A stretch of 64,000 bases of DNA from Sphingobium sp. AP50 (GTDB taxonomy: Bacteria; Pseudomonadota; Alphaproteobacteria; Sphingomonadales; Sphingomonadaceae). Position numbers and translations under genes: made by a program. Shown here one piece after another: positions 7,491 through 17,275 of this stretch (its first letter is position 1; each line of letters opens with the position of its first letter). The notes under the pieces are model-generated. The model made no database searches, was not told the DNA's origin, and saw only the letters and a program-made list of their open reading frames with translations. The DNA lies in assembly GCF_900109095.1 (NCBI RefSeq), contig NZ_FNYZ01000001.1, positions 992,001 through 1,056,000 of the forward strand, written 5' to 3'.

Positions 7491-9023
7491 TTACTGCCCG
7501 AACCCGGCCTCCCGCGCGACGGCCACGGCTTCGCGGGCGGCGGCCAGCAGTGCGCCGCTCTTTGCCTCGGTTTCGCGCTGTTCATAGTCGGCGGTCGAAT
7601 CCGCGACGATGCCTGCGCCGGCCTGTACATGCATCACGCCGTCCTTGAGGACCGCCGTGCGCAGCACGATGCAACTGTCCATATTGCCGTCCGGCCCGAA
7701 ATAGCCGACCCCACCGGCGTAGGCGCCGCGCGTCTCCGGCTCCAGTTCGGCGATGATCTCGCAGGCGCGGACCTTGGGCGCGCCCGACACGGTACCGGCC
7801 GGGAAGCCCGCGAACAGCGCGTCGATCGCATCCTTTTCGGGCGACAGGCGGCCGACCACATTGGACACGATGTGCATGACATGGCTGTAAAATTCGACGG
7901 TATAGCTTTCCGTCACCGTGACCGATCCGGCGCTGGCGACCCGGCCGACATCGTTGCGGCCCAGATCCAGCAGCATCAGATGCTCGGCCCGTTCCTTGGG
8001 ATCGGCGAGCAGGCTTTCGCGATTGGCGGCGTCCTCCACGGCATTGCCACCGCGGGGGCGGGTGCCCGCGATCGGCCGGATCGTTACTTCGCCATTGCGG
8101 GCGCGGACCAATATCTCCGGACTGGAGCCGATCAGCGCAAAGCCGGGCAGATCGAGATAATAGAGGAAGGGCGACGGATTGATCCGGCGCAGCGCGCGGT
8201 AGAGCGCGATCGGCGGTAGCGAGAAGGGGCTGGTGAAACGCTGGGCCAGCACGACCTGAAAGATATCGCCGGCGACGATATAGTCCTTCGCCTTTTCCAC
8301 CATCTGCGCGTAGCGGCCCGGCTCCAGCACCGGTGTCACTTCGATATCGGCGATATCGGCCGGGGCGGGGACGGCGGGCAGCGGCGCTGCAAGGCGGGCG
8401 GCCGTGGCGTCGATCCGCTCCAGTGCGGCTTCGATCGCCCGATCCGCTGCGCCTTCCGCGTCGGTGAAGCTGCCCTTCCACACGGGCGCGACGATATAGA
8501 GCGCGTCGGCCAGCCGGTCGAACACCAGAATGACGGTGGGCCGCACGAACAGCATGTCGGGCACGCCGATATCATTGGCGGCGGGGCGCGGCAGCTTTTC
8601 GACCAGCCCGACGGTTTCATAGCCGAAATAGCCGACCAGACAGGCCAGCGCGGCCGGCAGGGCCGGGTCCATATCCGCCCGGCATTCGGCGACCAGCGCG
8701 CGCAGGGCATCGAGCGTACCGGCGCTTGTCGGCTCGAAGGCGTCGCGATCGGTCGCCCACTGGCGATTGATTTCGGCTTGTTCGCCCTGCGCCCGGAAGA
8801 CGAGGTCGGGGGCAAGGCCGATCAGGCTGTGTCGGCCACGCACCGCGCCGCCCTCCACCGATTCGAGCAGATAATCGCCGCGATCAGGCTCGAACAGCTT
8901 GAGCGCGGCGGAGATCGGCGTGTCGGTGTCGGCAATCTGCCGCCGCCATACCAGCGCCGATTCGCCCCGTGCCAGAGCCGCACGCGCGCTATCCACGCCG
9001 TCCTTGCTGCCCGATGCGACCAT
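7491..9023 (-). CDS. trpE: Anthranilate synthase component I
   Basis: Converts chorismate and ammonia (from glutamine via TrpG) to anthranilate, the first committed step of tryptophan synthesis. The 510-residue protein contains the chorismate-binding signatures GDIFQVVLAQRF, NPSPFLYYLDL, PIAGTRPRGG, LLDLGRNDVGRVA and GTVSGAPKVRACEII, and the N-terminal LLES element associated with tryptophan feedback binding (YLLESVEGG). The start at 9023 is 1 nt beyond the ppiD stop, so the genes are likely cotranscribed. No trpG, trpD or trpC follows; the next gene is convergent. Confidence 0.95.
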   Translation of the reverse strand: MVASGSKDGVDSARAALARGESALVWRRQIADTDTPISAALKLFEPDRGDYLLESVEGGAVRGRHSLIGLAPDLVFRAQGEQAEINRQWATDRDAFEPTSAGTLDALRALVAECRADMDPALPAALACLVGYFGYETVGLVEKLPRPAANDIGVPDMLFVRPTVILVFDRLADALYIVAPVWKGSFTDAEGAADRAIEAALERIDATAARLAAPLPAVPAPADIADIEVTPVLEPGRYAQMVEKAKDYIVAGDIFQVVLAQRFTSPFSLPPIALYRALRRINPSPFLYYLDLPGFALIGSSPEILVRARNGEVTIRPIAGTRPRGGNAVEDAANRESLLADPKERAEHLMLLDLGRNDVGRVASAGSVTVTESYTVEFYSHVMHIVSNVVGRLSPEKDAIDALFAGFPAGTVSGAPKVRACEIIAELEPETRGAYAGGVGYFGPDGNMDSCIVLRTAVLKDGVMHVQAGAGIVADSTADYEQRETEAKSGALLAAAREAVAVAREAGFGQ

Positions 9024-9024
9024 C

Positions 9025-10980
9025 TTATTGTTCGCCGGCGTTCGAGGTCGACAGGGACTGACGCACCTGCGCCACGGCATTGGCGTTGCGCGTGACCTTC
9101 AGTTCCTTTTCGACGGCGCGTTCGAACTGCTGGCCATATTCCTGCCCGACCACGTCGGCGAGCTGGCTGCGGACCTGATTGAGCAGCTCGGGCTGACCCT
9201 TGGCATCGCCGCGCTCGATCTTGTTGAGCTGGACCACGAAATAGCCGCGCTCCTGATCGATCGGCAGCGTCTTGACGCTGTTTTCGGCCATCTGGAACAT
9301 GATGGCGACTTCGGCCGGCGGGCGCTGCTGCGCGCGCATGATGTCGGCGCGGCGGCCGCCCAGCGTCTGCGGTGCAGGCAGCTTGACCCCAGCCTGTGCG
9401 ATCGCGTCAGCCAGCTTCATACCCTTGGCGACCTTGGCCTGAATCTCGTCGGCCTTGGCCTTCGCCTTCTGGTTGGCGGCGTTCAGCTTATATTGCAACG
9501 ACACCAATTGCTTCACTTCGGCCAGCGGCGGCGGGGCAGCGGCGATGATCTGGCCCGGTGCGGCCAGCGCATAGCGCTTGTCGGCGGTGATCGGGACCAG
9601 CTGTGCATCATCATCGGCGCTCATTGCGAAGACGGGGGCGAGCAGCGGCTTGACGTCGGCAGGCGCTTCATAGGCCTGATCCTTCACCTGCTTGCCGGTG
9701 GCGAGCAGGGCGGGGCTGGTTTCCAGCTTCAGGCCATTATCCTTCACCACTTCTTCGAAGGTGCCGCCATCGGCGATCGCATCCTCGATCTTGCCGGTGA
9801 AGTCGGTCAGCAGTTGTTTTTCCTTCTGCGCGCGCAGGGTGGTGACGATTTCGTCGCGCACCGCCGCCAGCGGGCGGGCAGGCGTTTCCTTGATCGCGGT
9901 GACGCGCAGCAGCAGCCAGCCGAGCGATCCGCGCACCGGCCCGACCAGTTCGCCCTGTCTGGCGGCCCAGACGGCGTCGGCCACGGCCTTGGTTGCCGAA
10001 GTGGTCAGTGCTTCGCGGCTCTGGTCGGCCAGCGTGGAGACGGCCAGACCCGCACCCTTGGCGGCGTCGGCCAGGCTCTTGCCGCCCTTCACCTGATCGG
10101 CGATCGCCTTGGCACCGGCCTGCGTCGGCAGCACCAGCTGTTCGATGCTGCGGCTTTCCTTGGCGGCATAGGCAGCCTTGCTCTGATTATAATAAGCGCT
10201 GATTTCAGCATCGGTCGGCTGCGCCGCCTGCGCGAAACGGTCCGCATCGATCACGGCATAGCGAATGTGGCGCTGTTCCGGGATGGTGAAGCGGGCGCTG
10301 TTCTTCTTGTAATAGTCGGCCAGTTGCGCGTCGGTCGGCGTCTTGTCATCCAGGAAGGAGACGGCCGGGATCGCGGCGACGGTGCCCTGACGCGCTTCCA
10401 GCAGCAGCGAGGCATAGGGCAGAATCTGGCTGTCGCTCAGCTTCACGCCCAGTGCGACCGGCGCCAGCAACTGGCGCTGGAGGATTTCGCGGCTCAGGTC
10501 ATCGCGCAGCGCCTGTTCGGTAATCCGTTCACGCAGCAGCAACTGGCGGAAATTTTCCTGGCTGAAATTGCCGGCCGCGTCCTGAAAGGCCGGGATTTGC
10601 GCGATCTGCGCATCGACCAGCCGCTTGGAGATATGGACGCCCTGCTCATCGGCAAAGGCGCGCAGCGAGAGCGATGCGACCAACTGATCATAGACCTGCG
10701 TCGCGCCGCCCTGTGCCAGAAAATCGCTGATCTGGAGCGTCGGATTGGTGCGTCGCGCATTTTCGAACACTCGCTGGACCCGGTCCTGCAATTCGCTCTG
10801 GCTCAGCGTATAGCCCTTCGCCTTGGCCGCGTTGCCCGCGCCGCCCCACATCGACCCGCTGCCAAATTTGCCGCTGGTGATATCGCCCATGATGAAGGCG
10901 GAGGCGATGATCCCCAGGAACAGGATCGCGATCAGCGCGCCGAACTTGGAATGAATGATGCGGCGAAAGACAGAGAGCAT
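9025..10980 (-). CDS. PpiD/SurA-N family periplasmic folding factor
   Basis: A 651-residue membrane-anchored chaperone of the PpiD class. A cytoplasmic N-terminus (MLSVFRRIIHSKFG) is followed by one membrane helix (about 15-34, ALIAILFLGIIASAFIMG), a SurA_N-like chaperone region (about 40-200), a parvulin-like PPIC region starting near SRSIEQLVLPTQAGAKAIAD, and a C-terminal coiled segment. PpiD sits at the SecYEG exit and handles newly translocated outer-membrane proteins. The ATG at 10980 begins exactly at the conserved n-region; the longer frame to 11052 is not needed. trpE follows directly. Confidence 0.88.
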   Translation of the reverse strand: MLSVFRRIIHSKFGALIAILFLGIIASAFIMGDITSGKFGSGSMWGGAGNAAKAKGYTLSQSELQDRVQRVFENARRTNPTLQISDFLAQGGATQVYDQLVASLSLRAFADEQGVHISKRLVDAQIAQIPAFQDAAGNFSQENFRQLLLRERITEQALRDDLSREILQRQLLAPVALGVKLSDSQILPYASLLLEARQGTVAAIPAVSFLDDKTPTDAQLADYYKKNSARFTIPEQRHIRYAVIDADRFAQAAQPTDAEISAYYNQSKAAYAAKESRSIEQLVLPTQAGAKAIADQVKGGKSLADAAKGAGLAVSTLADQSREALTTSATKAVADAVWAARQGELVGPVRGSLGWLLLRVTAIKETPARPLAAVRDEIVTTLRAQKEKQLLTDFTGKIEDAIADGGTFEEVVKDNGLKLETSPALLATGKQVKDQAYEAPADVKPLLAPVFAMSADDDAQLVPITADKRYALAAPGQIIAAAPPPLAEVKQLVSLQYKLNAANQKAKAKADEIQAKVAKGMKLADAIAQAGVKLPAPQTLGGRRADIMRAQQRPPAEVAIMFQMAENSVKTLPIDQERGYFVVQLNKIERGDAKGQPELLNQVRSQLADVVGQEYGQQFERAVEKELKVTRNANAVAQVRQSLSTSNAGEQ

Positions 10981-11182
10981 GGAATTGTCCGAATTGCGGG
11001 CGTTATCGCGGCACGCTTTAAGCGCGGATGCGCGCGGCGGCAAGGCTTGCACTGGACAAATGCGTGAGCGCCGTTCATCGGCTTATGCAGCATCCGGTTC
11101 TTTCGGGGAGACGCCAGGGCAATCGTCCGGCGGCGAAGGTGGCGGGGGCGACGTGCAGCAATAATCATAAGGAAACAGATTG

Positions 11183-11944
11183 ATGGGCAGGCGCAAGCTG
11201 GTTGTCGGCAATTGGAAGATGAACGGGATGCGTGCGCATCTCGACGAAGTGGAGGCGATCGGCCGCGTGGCGGCAGCGCATCCATCGGTGGAGGTGGGCC
11301 TGTGCCTGCCCGCCACGCTCATCATGGCGGGGTCCGAACGGCGCGGCGCGGCGTTCATTGGCGGACAGAACTGCCATATGGACATCAGCGGCGCCTATAC
11401 CGGTTCGCTGTCGGCGGAGATGCTGGCGGAAGCCGGCGCCACCTGGGTCATCACCGGCCATAGCGAACGGCGCGAGGCGCGCGGCGAAACCAATGCCGAC
11501 ATCGCCTCTAAGTCCGAAGCCGCGCATAAGGCGGGCATCAATGTGATCCTGTGCGTGGGTGAAACGCTGGCAGTACGGGACGCGGGCAAGGCGGAACAGG
11601 TCGTGGCCGACCAGTTGCTGGCCTCTCTGCCGGACGATGCCGCTGCCGACTGGCTGGCGGTGGCCTATGAACCGATCTGGGCGATCGGCACTGGCCGCAT
11701 TCCCACGCTGGAAGCCGTGGCGGCCATGCATGCCGCGCTGCGTGCAGCGCTGGCCAGTCGCATCGGTGCGGAAGCGGACAAGATGCGCATCCTTTATGGC
11801 GGGTCGATGAATGGCGACAATGCGGCGGATCTGATGGCGATCCCGGATGTCGACGGCGGCCTTGTCGGCGGGGCCAGCCTGTCCGCCAAAAAATTCGCCC
11901 CGATCATCGAGGCGGCGGAACAGCGGATGGCGGCAGCCGCCTGA
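11183..11944 (+). CDS. tpiA: Triosephosphate isomerase
   Basis: Interconverts dihydroxyacetone phosphate and glyceraldehyde 3-phosphate in glycolysis and gluconeogenesis. The 253-residue protein has the phosphate-binding GNWKMNG, the catalytic histidine in VITGHSERR, the catalytic glutamate in AYEPIWAIGTGR and the C-terminal LYGGSMNGDNA loop. ATG 11183 follows AAGGAAAC; a TTG one codon earlier is unnecessary. It diverges from ppiD across about 200 nt that must hold both promoters. Confidence 0.96.
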   Translation: MGRRKLVVGNWKMNGMRAHLDEVEAIGRVAAAHPSVEVGLCLPATLIMAGSERRGAAFIGGQNCHMDISGAYTGSLSAEMLAEAGATWVITGHSERREARGETNADIASKSEAAHKAGINVILCVGETLAVRDAGKAEQVVADQLLASLPDDAAADWLAVAYEPIWAIGTGRIPTLEAVAAMHAALRAALASRIGAEADKMRILYGGSMNGDNAADLMAIPDVDGGLVGGASLSAKKFAPIIEAAEQRMAAAA

Positions 11945-11954
11945 AGCGACGGCC

Positions 11955-11976
11955 CGCGCCGGTCATAACCGGCGCG
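11955..11976. terminator. Hairpin between convergent tpiA and ggt
   Basis: A perfect stem CGCGCCGGT (11955-11963) / ACCGGCGCG (11968-11976) with loop CATA lies between the convergent stops of tpiA and the gamma-glutamyltranspeptidase gene. A pyrimidine-rich stretch follows, without a true T tract. It is probably a shared transcription end. Confidence 0.5.
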
Positions 11977-11991
11977 GCTCTGTCTTCCGGC

Positions 11992-13743
11992 TCAGTTCAC
12001 GCCCTGTGCCAGCGCATCGGGCCGCCGCGTGTCGGCCGCGCCCAGGAATTTATCGCCTTCGACCATGATCGACTGGGTGCTGCCCATCGTGTCGGACAGG
12101 CGGGTCTTGTGCCCCTTGGCCTGAAGCAGCAGCGCCATTTCGGGCGGGAAGCCTTCTTCCAGTTCTAGCGGACTGTCGGCATCCGACTGATGGATGCGGG
12201 GCCGTTCGGCCGCTTCGGCGATGTTGAGGCCATGGTCGATCGTGTTCACCAGAATCTGCGCCATCGCCGAAATGATATAGCCGCCGCCCGGCGAACCCGT
12301 TACCAGCCAGGGCTTGTCATTGCGGAACACGATCAGCGGCGTGATGGTGGAGCCCAGTCGCTTGCCGGGTGACGGCCAGTTCGCTTCGCGCCCCGGCTCT
12401 CTCCCCCAGTTGAAATTGCCCATCGAATTGTTGAGCAATACGCCGGTCCCCGGCGGCACGACATGCGCGCCATAGGATGCCGTGAGCGTATAGGTGTTGC
12501 TGACCGCATTGCCATATTTGTCGGCGACCGAATAATGGGTCGTGTCGATGCTTTCGTGCGGATAGGGATTGCCGTCGGGCAGCGTTTCGCCGGTCAGCGA
12601 CTTGGCGGGGGAGATCAGCTTCACTCGTTCGGCGGCATAGGCCTTGCTCGCGATACCCTTGGCCGGCGTCTTCCAGTCGGGCAGACCACCGATCAGCCGA
12701 CGATCGGACCCGGACACTTTCATCGCTTCGGACAATATGTGCAGGCTGTTGCTGCTGCCCCAGCCATAATCCTTCATCGGGAAATATTCGACCAGGTTCA
12801 GCAATTCGGCCAGCGTCGCGCCTGAAGCGGTCGGCGGCATGAAGGCGATCTTGTTGCCGCGATAGGTGGACCAGATGGGTTCCAGCACCTCCACCTTGAA
12901 ATCGCGCAGATCCTGTTCGTCGACGATGCCGCCGCCCGCGCGAATGCCCTGCACCATCTTCTGGGCCAGCGGTCCGGTGTAGAAGCCGTCCCGTCCGCGC
13001 GCCGCGATCTGCTTCAGGCTCCAGGCCAGATCGGGCTGTTTGAAGATATCGCCGGGCTTATAGGCGGAACCGTCCGGCTTGAAGAAGGCCTTGGCCGCGC
13101 CAGGGTCTTTCATCATCACCTCCTTGCGGCCGGCGGTCGCTTCCGCTTCGCCGTCGCTCAGTCGATAGCCTTTCTCTGCCAGACGGATCGCGGGTTCCAG
13201 CAGCTTTTTCCACGGCATGCTGCCGTGCATGCGATGCGCTTCCCACATGCCCGCGACGGTGCCGGGCACCGAAACGCTCAGGTAGGTCATCGACTTGCTG
13301 GAGTCATATTTTTTGTCCGGGCCGGTCAGAAGGTCCGGCCTGGTCGCGCGCGGCGCCGTGCCATAATAGTTGATGGTGATGGTCTTTGCAGGCTGGCCCT
13401 CCTTCGCTGCCATATGGATGACCATATAGCCGCCGCCACCGATATTGCCTGCGCGGGGCAGGGTGACCGCTTCAGCAAAGGCCACGGCGACGGCGGAATC
13501 GACGGCATTGCCGCCCTGGCGCAATATCTCGACCCCCACCTGCGTTGCAGGCGCGCTCTGGCTGGCGACCATGCCGTCGCGACCGATAACGGGCCCGTGA
13601 ATCTGGCTGTAGTTGACGATATCGCCGCCGCTGCCGCGTTCGGCGACGGGCTGGGTGGGAAGTTGTGCCTGAACCATCGTCGTCGTGGCCAGCAGCATCA
13701 GCGCCATCGGATAGAGGCGGATCGGGTTTCTCTTTCGACGCAT
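11992..13743 (-). CDS. ggt: Gamma-glutamyltranspeptidase
   Basis: Periplasmic enzyme that cleaves gamma-glutamyl bonds, such as those of glutathione, or transfers the glutamyl group. It is an Ntn-hydrolase that self-cleaves into two chains. The 583-residue product has a signal peptide (LYPMALMLLATTTMVQAQ), the GNIGGGGYMVIH and QGGNAVDSAVAVAF elements of the large subunit, the nucleophile threonine in DTTHYSVADKYGNAVS (about residue 400), NNSMGNFNW, and GSPGGGYIISA of the oxyanion region. The second ATG (13743) is chosen because GAAGGA lies 7 nt upstream of it and abuts the first ATG (13749). A divergent paralogue lies at 41356. Confidence 0.93.
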   Translation of the reverse strand: MRRKRNPIRLYPMALMLLATTTMVQAQLPTQPVAERGSGGDIVNYSQIHGPVIGRDGMVASQSAPATQVGVEILRQGGNAVDSAVAVAFAEAVTLPRAGNIGGGGYMVIHMAAKEGQPAKTITINYYGTAPRATRPDLLTGPDKKYDSSKSMTYLSVSVPGTVAGMWEAHRMHGSMPWKKLLEPAIRLAEKGYRLSDGEAEATAGRKEVMMKDPGAAKAFFKPDGSAYKPGDIFKQPDLAWSLKQIAARGRDGFYTGPLAQKMVQGIRAGGGIVDEQDLRDFKVEVLEPIWSTYRGNKIAFMPPTASGATLAELLNLVEYFPMKDYGWGSSNSLHILSEAMKVSGSDRRLIGGLPDWKTPAKGIASKAYAAERVKLISPAKSLTGETLPDGNPYPHESIDTTHYSVADKYGNAVSNTYTLTASYGAHVVPPGTGVLLNNSMGNFNWGREPGREANWPSPGKRLGSTITPLIVFRNDKPWLVTGSPGGGYIISAMAQILVNTIDHGLNIAEAAERPRIHQSDADSPLELEEGFPPEMALLLQAKGHKTRLSDTMGSTQSIMVEGDKFLGAADTRRPDALAQGVN

Positions 13744-13967
13744 AGTCATTTCCTTCGTCTGTGCACGCAGCCGGAAGGGTGCTGATCGCATCCCTCTGCG
13801 TTCGTGGTTCCAAGACGCGAGCCGGGGCTAAGGCCTCCGCAAAAAGATGTGGGGAGCAGAATGGGAATGTCGGGTTGGTCGCAGTGCGATGCTCACAGGT
13901 TGCCCCGGCGCCCCTTCATCGCTATGTGCGCGCCAACGCACTCCTTCACCGGACAGATATAACCGCA

Positions 13968-14342
13968 ATGTTCACCTTTCTCCTCGTCGTGCAGGCGATC
14001 ATCGCCGCCCTGCTGGTCACCGTCATCCTGATGCAGAAGTCGGAAGGCGGCGGTCTGGGTGTGGGCGGCAGCCCGTCGGGGTTCATGTCGGCGCGCGGCG
14101 CGGCGGATTTCCTGACCCGGTCGACCACGATCCTCGCCAGCATTTTCGTGCTGCTGTCGATCGTGATGGCGGTGATCGCTTCGGTGCGGCATGCGCCCAG
14201 CGACATCGACACCTCACTGGTGAAGCAGGCCCCAGCTACGCAGGCCGCTCCGGCGCCGGCCAATGCCGATCCGCTGGCGGGTGCGGCTGGCAACGCAGCC
14301 TCGGCCCCGGCTGCCAATGGCGCGGTTCCGCTCGCCAACTAA
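13968..14342 (+). CDS. secG: Preprotein translocase subunit SecG
   Basis: Inner-membrane component of the SecYEG channel that assists SecA-driven export. From ATG 13968 the protein is 124 residues with two membrane helices (about 3-22 and 50-72) joined by the conserved VILMQKSEGGGLG...GGSPSGFMSARG loop. It ends in an alanine/proline-rich tail typical of alphaproteobacterial SecG. It precedes pyrG, a common alphaproteobacterial pairing. A stem AAGCGCGCG/CGCGCGCTT at 14372-14395 in the gap lacks a T tract on this strand. Confidence 0.93.
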   Translation: MFTFLLVVQAIIAALLVTVILMQKSEGGGLGVGGSPSGFMSARGAADFLTRSTTILASIFVLLSIVMAVIASVRHAPSDIDTSLVKQAPATQAAPAPANADPLAGAAGNAASAPAANGAVPLAN

Positions 14343-14432
14343 ACCTTCCGTCGATCTTTCGATCTTTTTTCAAGCGCGCGTGGATTCGCGCGCTTGCCCT
14401 TTGTTGTTCCGAAAGGCTAAGCCTCTCTTCCC

Positions 14433-16064
14433 ATGACGCGGTATATTTTCATCACCGGCGGCGTGGTCTCCTCGCTTGGCAAAGGCCTTATGGCCGCTTC
14501 GCTTGCAGCGCTGCTGCAAGCGCGAGGTTTCCGTGTGCGAATCCGGAAGTTCGACCCCTATCTCAACGTCGATCCGGGCACGATGTCGCCCTATCAGCAT
14601 GGCGAAGTCTATGTGACCGACGACGGGGCGGAAACCGACCTTGACCTTGGCCATTATGAGCGGTTTACGGGCGTTTCGGCGCGGCAGTCGGACAATGTGA
14701 CGCAGGGCCGCGTCTATCAGACGATCATCCAGCGCGAACGGCGCGGCGATTATCTGGGTGCGACGGTGCAGGTCATTCCGCACGTCACTGACGAGATCAA
14801 GGCGTTCGCCACCGCCGATACCGAAGACCTGGATTTCGTGCTGTGCGAAATCGGCGGCACGGTGGGCGACATCGAATCGCTGCCCTTCATGGAAGCGATT
14901 CGCCAGCTCCATAATGATCTGGATCGCGGCCAGTCGATCTTCGTGCATGTGACGCTGGTGCCCTATATCGCGGCGGCCGGTGAGTTGAAGACCAAGCCGA
15001 CCCAGCGCAGCGTGCGCGACCTGACCTCGCTTGGTATCCAGCCCGACATTCTCCTCTGCCGTTGCGAGCACCCGCTGCCCGACAGCGAGCGCAAGAAGAT
15101 CGCTTTGTTCTGCAATGTGCGGCCCGAAGCGGTCATCCCCGCGCTCGACGCCAGCAGCATCTATGCCGTGCCGCATCAATATCATGCCGAAGGGCTGGAC
15201 GAGGAAGTGCTGCGCGCTTTCGGCATCAGCGATGCGCCCGCGCCCAAGATGGATCGCTGGGATGACATCATGGATCGTCGGCAGAACCCGGAAGGCGAAG
15301 TCACGATCGGCGTGGTCGGCAAATATGTCGGCCTGCTGGACGCCTACAAGTCGCTCTATGAGGCGCTGAACCATGGTGGCCTGGCCAACCGGGTGAAGGT
15401 CAACGTCAAGTGGATCGATGCGGAGCTGTTCGAGAAGGGTGACGATATCGTCGCCAGCCTGGAACCGATGCACGGCATTTTGGTCCCCGGTGGCTTTGGC
15501 GTGCGCGGATCGGAAGGCAAGATCGAATCGGTCAAATTTGCGCGCGAACGCAATGTGCCCTTCTTCGGCATCTGCCTTGGCATGCAGATGGCCTGCATCG
15601 AAGGCGCGCGGAACACGGCGGGCATTGCCGACGCCTCGACCACCGAGTTCGGCGAAACGTCGGAACCGGTCGTCGGCCTCATCACCGAATGGATGAGCAA
15701 GGAAGGCCTGCAACAGCGGACTGCCGAAACCGATCTGGGCGGCACCATGCGTCTGGGCGCTTATCCCGCCAAGCTGACCGGCAACAGCGTGGTCGCGGGC
15801 ATCTATGGCAGCAACGACATCAGCGAACGGCATCGCCATCGCTATGAAGTCAATGCCAGCTATCGCGAGCCGCTGGAAAAGGGCGGCCTGATCTTCTCGG
15901 GCATGTCGCCGGACGGCACGCTGCCTGAAATCGTCGAGCGGCCCGACCATCCCTGGTTCGTGGGCGTGCAGTTCCACCCGGAATTGAAGTCCAAGCCGTT
16001 CGATCCGCATCCGCTCTTCGCCAGCTTCATCGAAGCGGCGGTCAAGCAGAGCCGACTGGTATAA
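14433..16064 (+). CDS. pyrG: CTP synthase
   Basis: Aminates UTP to CTP using glutamine and ATP. The 543-residue protein starts [18 protein letters not shown] (P-loop amidoligase domain, residues 1-265). It continues into a class I glutamine amidotransferase domain (about 290-540) with [11 protein letters not shown], the nucleophile cysteine in [10 protein letters not shown] and the catalytic histidine/glutamate in FHPELKSKP. Both active sites are intact and the length is standard. Confidence 0.97.
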   Translation: MTRYIFITGGVVSSLGKGLMAASLAALLQARGFRVRIRKFDPYLNVDPGTMSPYQHGEVYVTDDGAETDLDLGHYERFTGVSARQSDNVTQGRVYQTIIQRERRGDYLGATVQVIPHVTDEIKAFATADTEDLDFVLCEIGGTVGDIESLPFMEAIRQLHNDLDRGQSIFVHVTLVPYIAAAGELKTKPTQRSVRDLTSLGIQPDILLCRCEHPLPDSERKKIALFCNVRPEAVIPALDASSIYAVPHQYHAEGLDEEVLRAFGISDAPAPKMDRWDDIMDRRQNPEGEVTIGVVGKYVGLLDAYKSLYEALNHGGLANRVKVNVKWIDAELFEKGDDIVASLEPMHGILVPGGFGVRGSEGKIESVKFARERNVPFFGICLGMQMACIEGARNTAGIADASTTEFGETSEPVVGLITEWMSKEGLQQRTAETDLGGTMRLGAYPAKLTGNSVVAGIYGSNDISERHRHRYEVNASYREPLEKGGLIFSGMSPDGTLPEIVERPDHPWFVGVQFHPELKSKPFDPHPLFASFIEAAVKQSRLV

Positions 16065-16070
16065 AAGGAA

Positions 16071-16092
16071 ACGGGGCCAAGGCCCCGTTTTT
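16071..16092 (+). terminator. Rho-independent terminator of pyrG
   Basis: Stem ACGGGGCC (16071-16078) / GGCCCCGT (16081-16088) with a 2-nt AA loop, or a slightly opened one, is followed by TTTTC. It starts 7 nt after the pyrG stop. The A run before the stem (AAAAGGAA) would give some activity in the opposite direction for the convergent oxidoreductase gene. Confidence 0.8.
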
Positions 16093-16096
16093 CGTT

Positions 16097-17209
16097 TCAG
16101 CCTTTCGGCGCGTCGAACAGATGCCGGTACTGGCGCGGCTGGCAGCGCAGATATTGCGGCGCGGCCTTCACGCTCGCGCCCAGATGCGCGGCGGCGTGCC
16201 AGGGCCAGCGCGGATCGTAGAGGATGGTGCGCGCGATCGCGATCAGGTCGGCGTCGCCGGTGCCCACGATCGCTTCGGCCTGCTCATAATCGGTGATCAG
16301 GCCCACGGCGATCACCGGCATAGTCACCGCCTGCTTCACCGCACGGGCGAGCGGTACCTGATAGCTGGGGCCGACCGGGATATCCTGCCGCGGGTCCAGG
16401 CCGCCGCTTGACACATGGATCGCGCTGCATCCGCGCGCTTCCAGCGCCTGGGCGAAGGCGATCGTCTGTTCGATGTCCCAGCCGCCCGCGACCCAGTCGG
16501 TTCCCGATACGCGCATCGTCACCGGCTTGTGCGCCGGGAAGGCGGCGCGCACCGCATCGAAAATCTCCAGCGGCAGGCGCATCCGGTTTTCGAGGTTGCC
16601 GCCATAATCGTCGTCACGCCGGTTGGAGAGGGGCGAAAGGAACTGGTGCAACAGATAGCCATGTGCGCCATGCAACTGGATTGCATCGATCCCCAGGTCG
16701 TCAGCCCGCTTCGCCGCCGCGACGAAGGCATCCCGCAGCCGGTCGATCCCGGCCTTGTCCAGCGCCATCGGCGCGTTGGTGCCCGGCGTGAAGGGCAGGG
16801 GAGAGGGTGCGACCGTCTGCCAGCCGTAGGGCGCATCGGGCGCAATCTGCGCGCCGCCCTTCCACGGCACTTGGGTCGATGCCTTGCGCCCGGCATGGCC
16901 GAGCTGGATCGCGATCGGCATGTCACTATGGGCGCGCACACCGTCCAGCACCCGCTTCATCGCCGCCTGTGTCCGGTCGTCCCACAGGCCGACATCGGCG
17001 CGGCTGATCCGTCCTTCCGGTAGCACGGCCGTTGCTTCGATCGTCAGCAGCGCCGCGCCGGATTGCGCCAACTGCCCCAAATGCATCAGGTGCCAGTCCG
17101 TCATCTCGCCATCCACGGCCGAATATTGGCACATGGGCGCGATAACGATGCGATTGCCGAGGGTCAGGTCGCCGATCTCGAAGGGCTGGAACAGCTTGGG
17201 CGCGCTCAT
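16097..17209 (-). CDS. NADH:flavin oxidoreductase, old yellow enzyme family (YqjM class)
   Basis: FMN-dependent ene-reductase that reduces alpha,beta-unsaturated carbonyls with NAD(P)H. The 370-residue TIM barrel shows the N-terminal NRIVIAPMCQYSA, whose cysteine is the flavin-tuning residue characteristic of the YqjM/thermophilic-like class. It also shows QLGHAGRKAS, the substrate-binding HGAHGYLLHQFLSP and the phosphate-binding VGLITDYEQAEAIV region. The physiological substrate is unknown; such enzymes often serve in electrophile detoxification. An RBS (CCGGAG) sits 6 nt before the ATG at 17209. Confidence 0.92.
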   Translation of the reverse strand: MSAPKLFQPFEIGDLTLGNRIVIAPMCQYSAVDGEMTDWHLMHLGQLAQSGAALLTIEATAVLPEGRISRADVGLWDDRTQAAMKRVLDGVRAHSDMPIAIQLGHAGRKASTQVPWKGGAQIAPDAPYGWQTVAPSPLPFTPGTNAPMALDKAGIDRLRDAFVAAAKRADDLGIDAIQLHGAHGYLLHQFLSPLSNRRDDDYGGNLENRMRLPLEIFDAVRAAFPAHKPVTMRVSGTDWVAGGWDIEQTIAFAQALEARGCSAIHVSSGGLDPRQDIPVGPSYQVPLARAVKQAVTMPVIAVGLITDYEQAEAIVGTGDADLIAIARTILYDPRWPWHAAAHLGASVKAAPQYLRCQPRQYRHLFDAPKG

Positions 17210-17275
17210 AGTATCTCCGGAGGAAAGGAAGCTGTCCGCTAGATAGGAGGCATGTTGCGGTGCGGTAGGGGCCTG

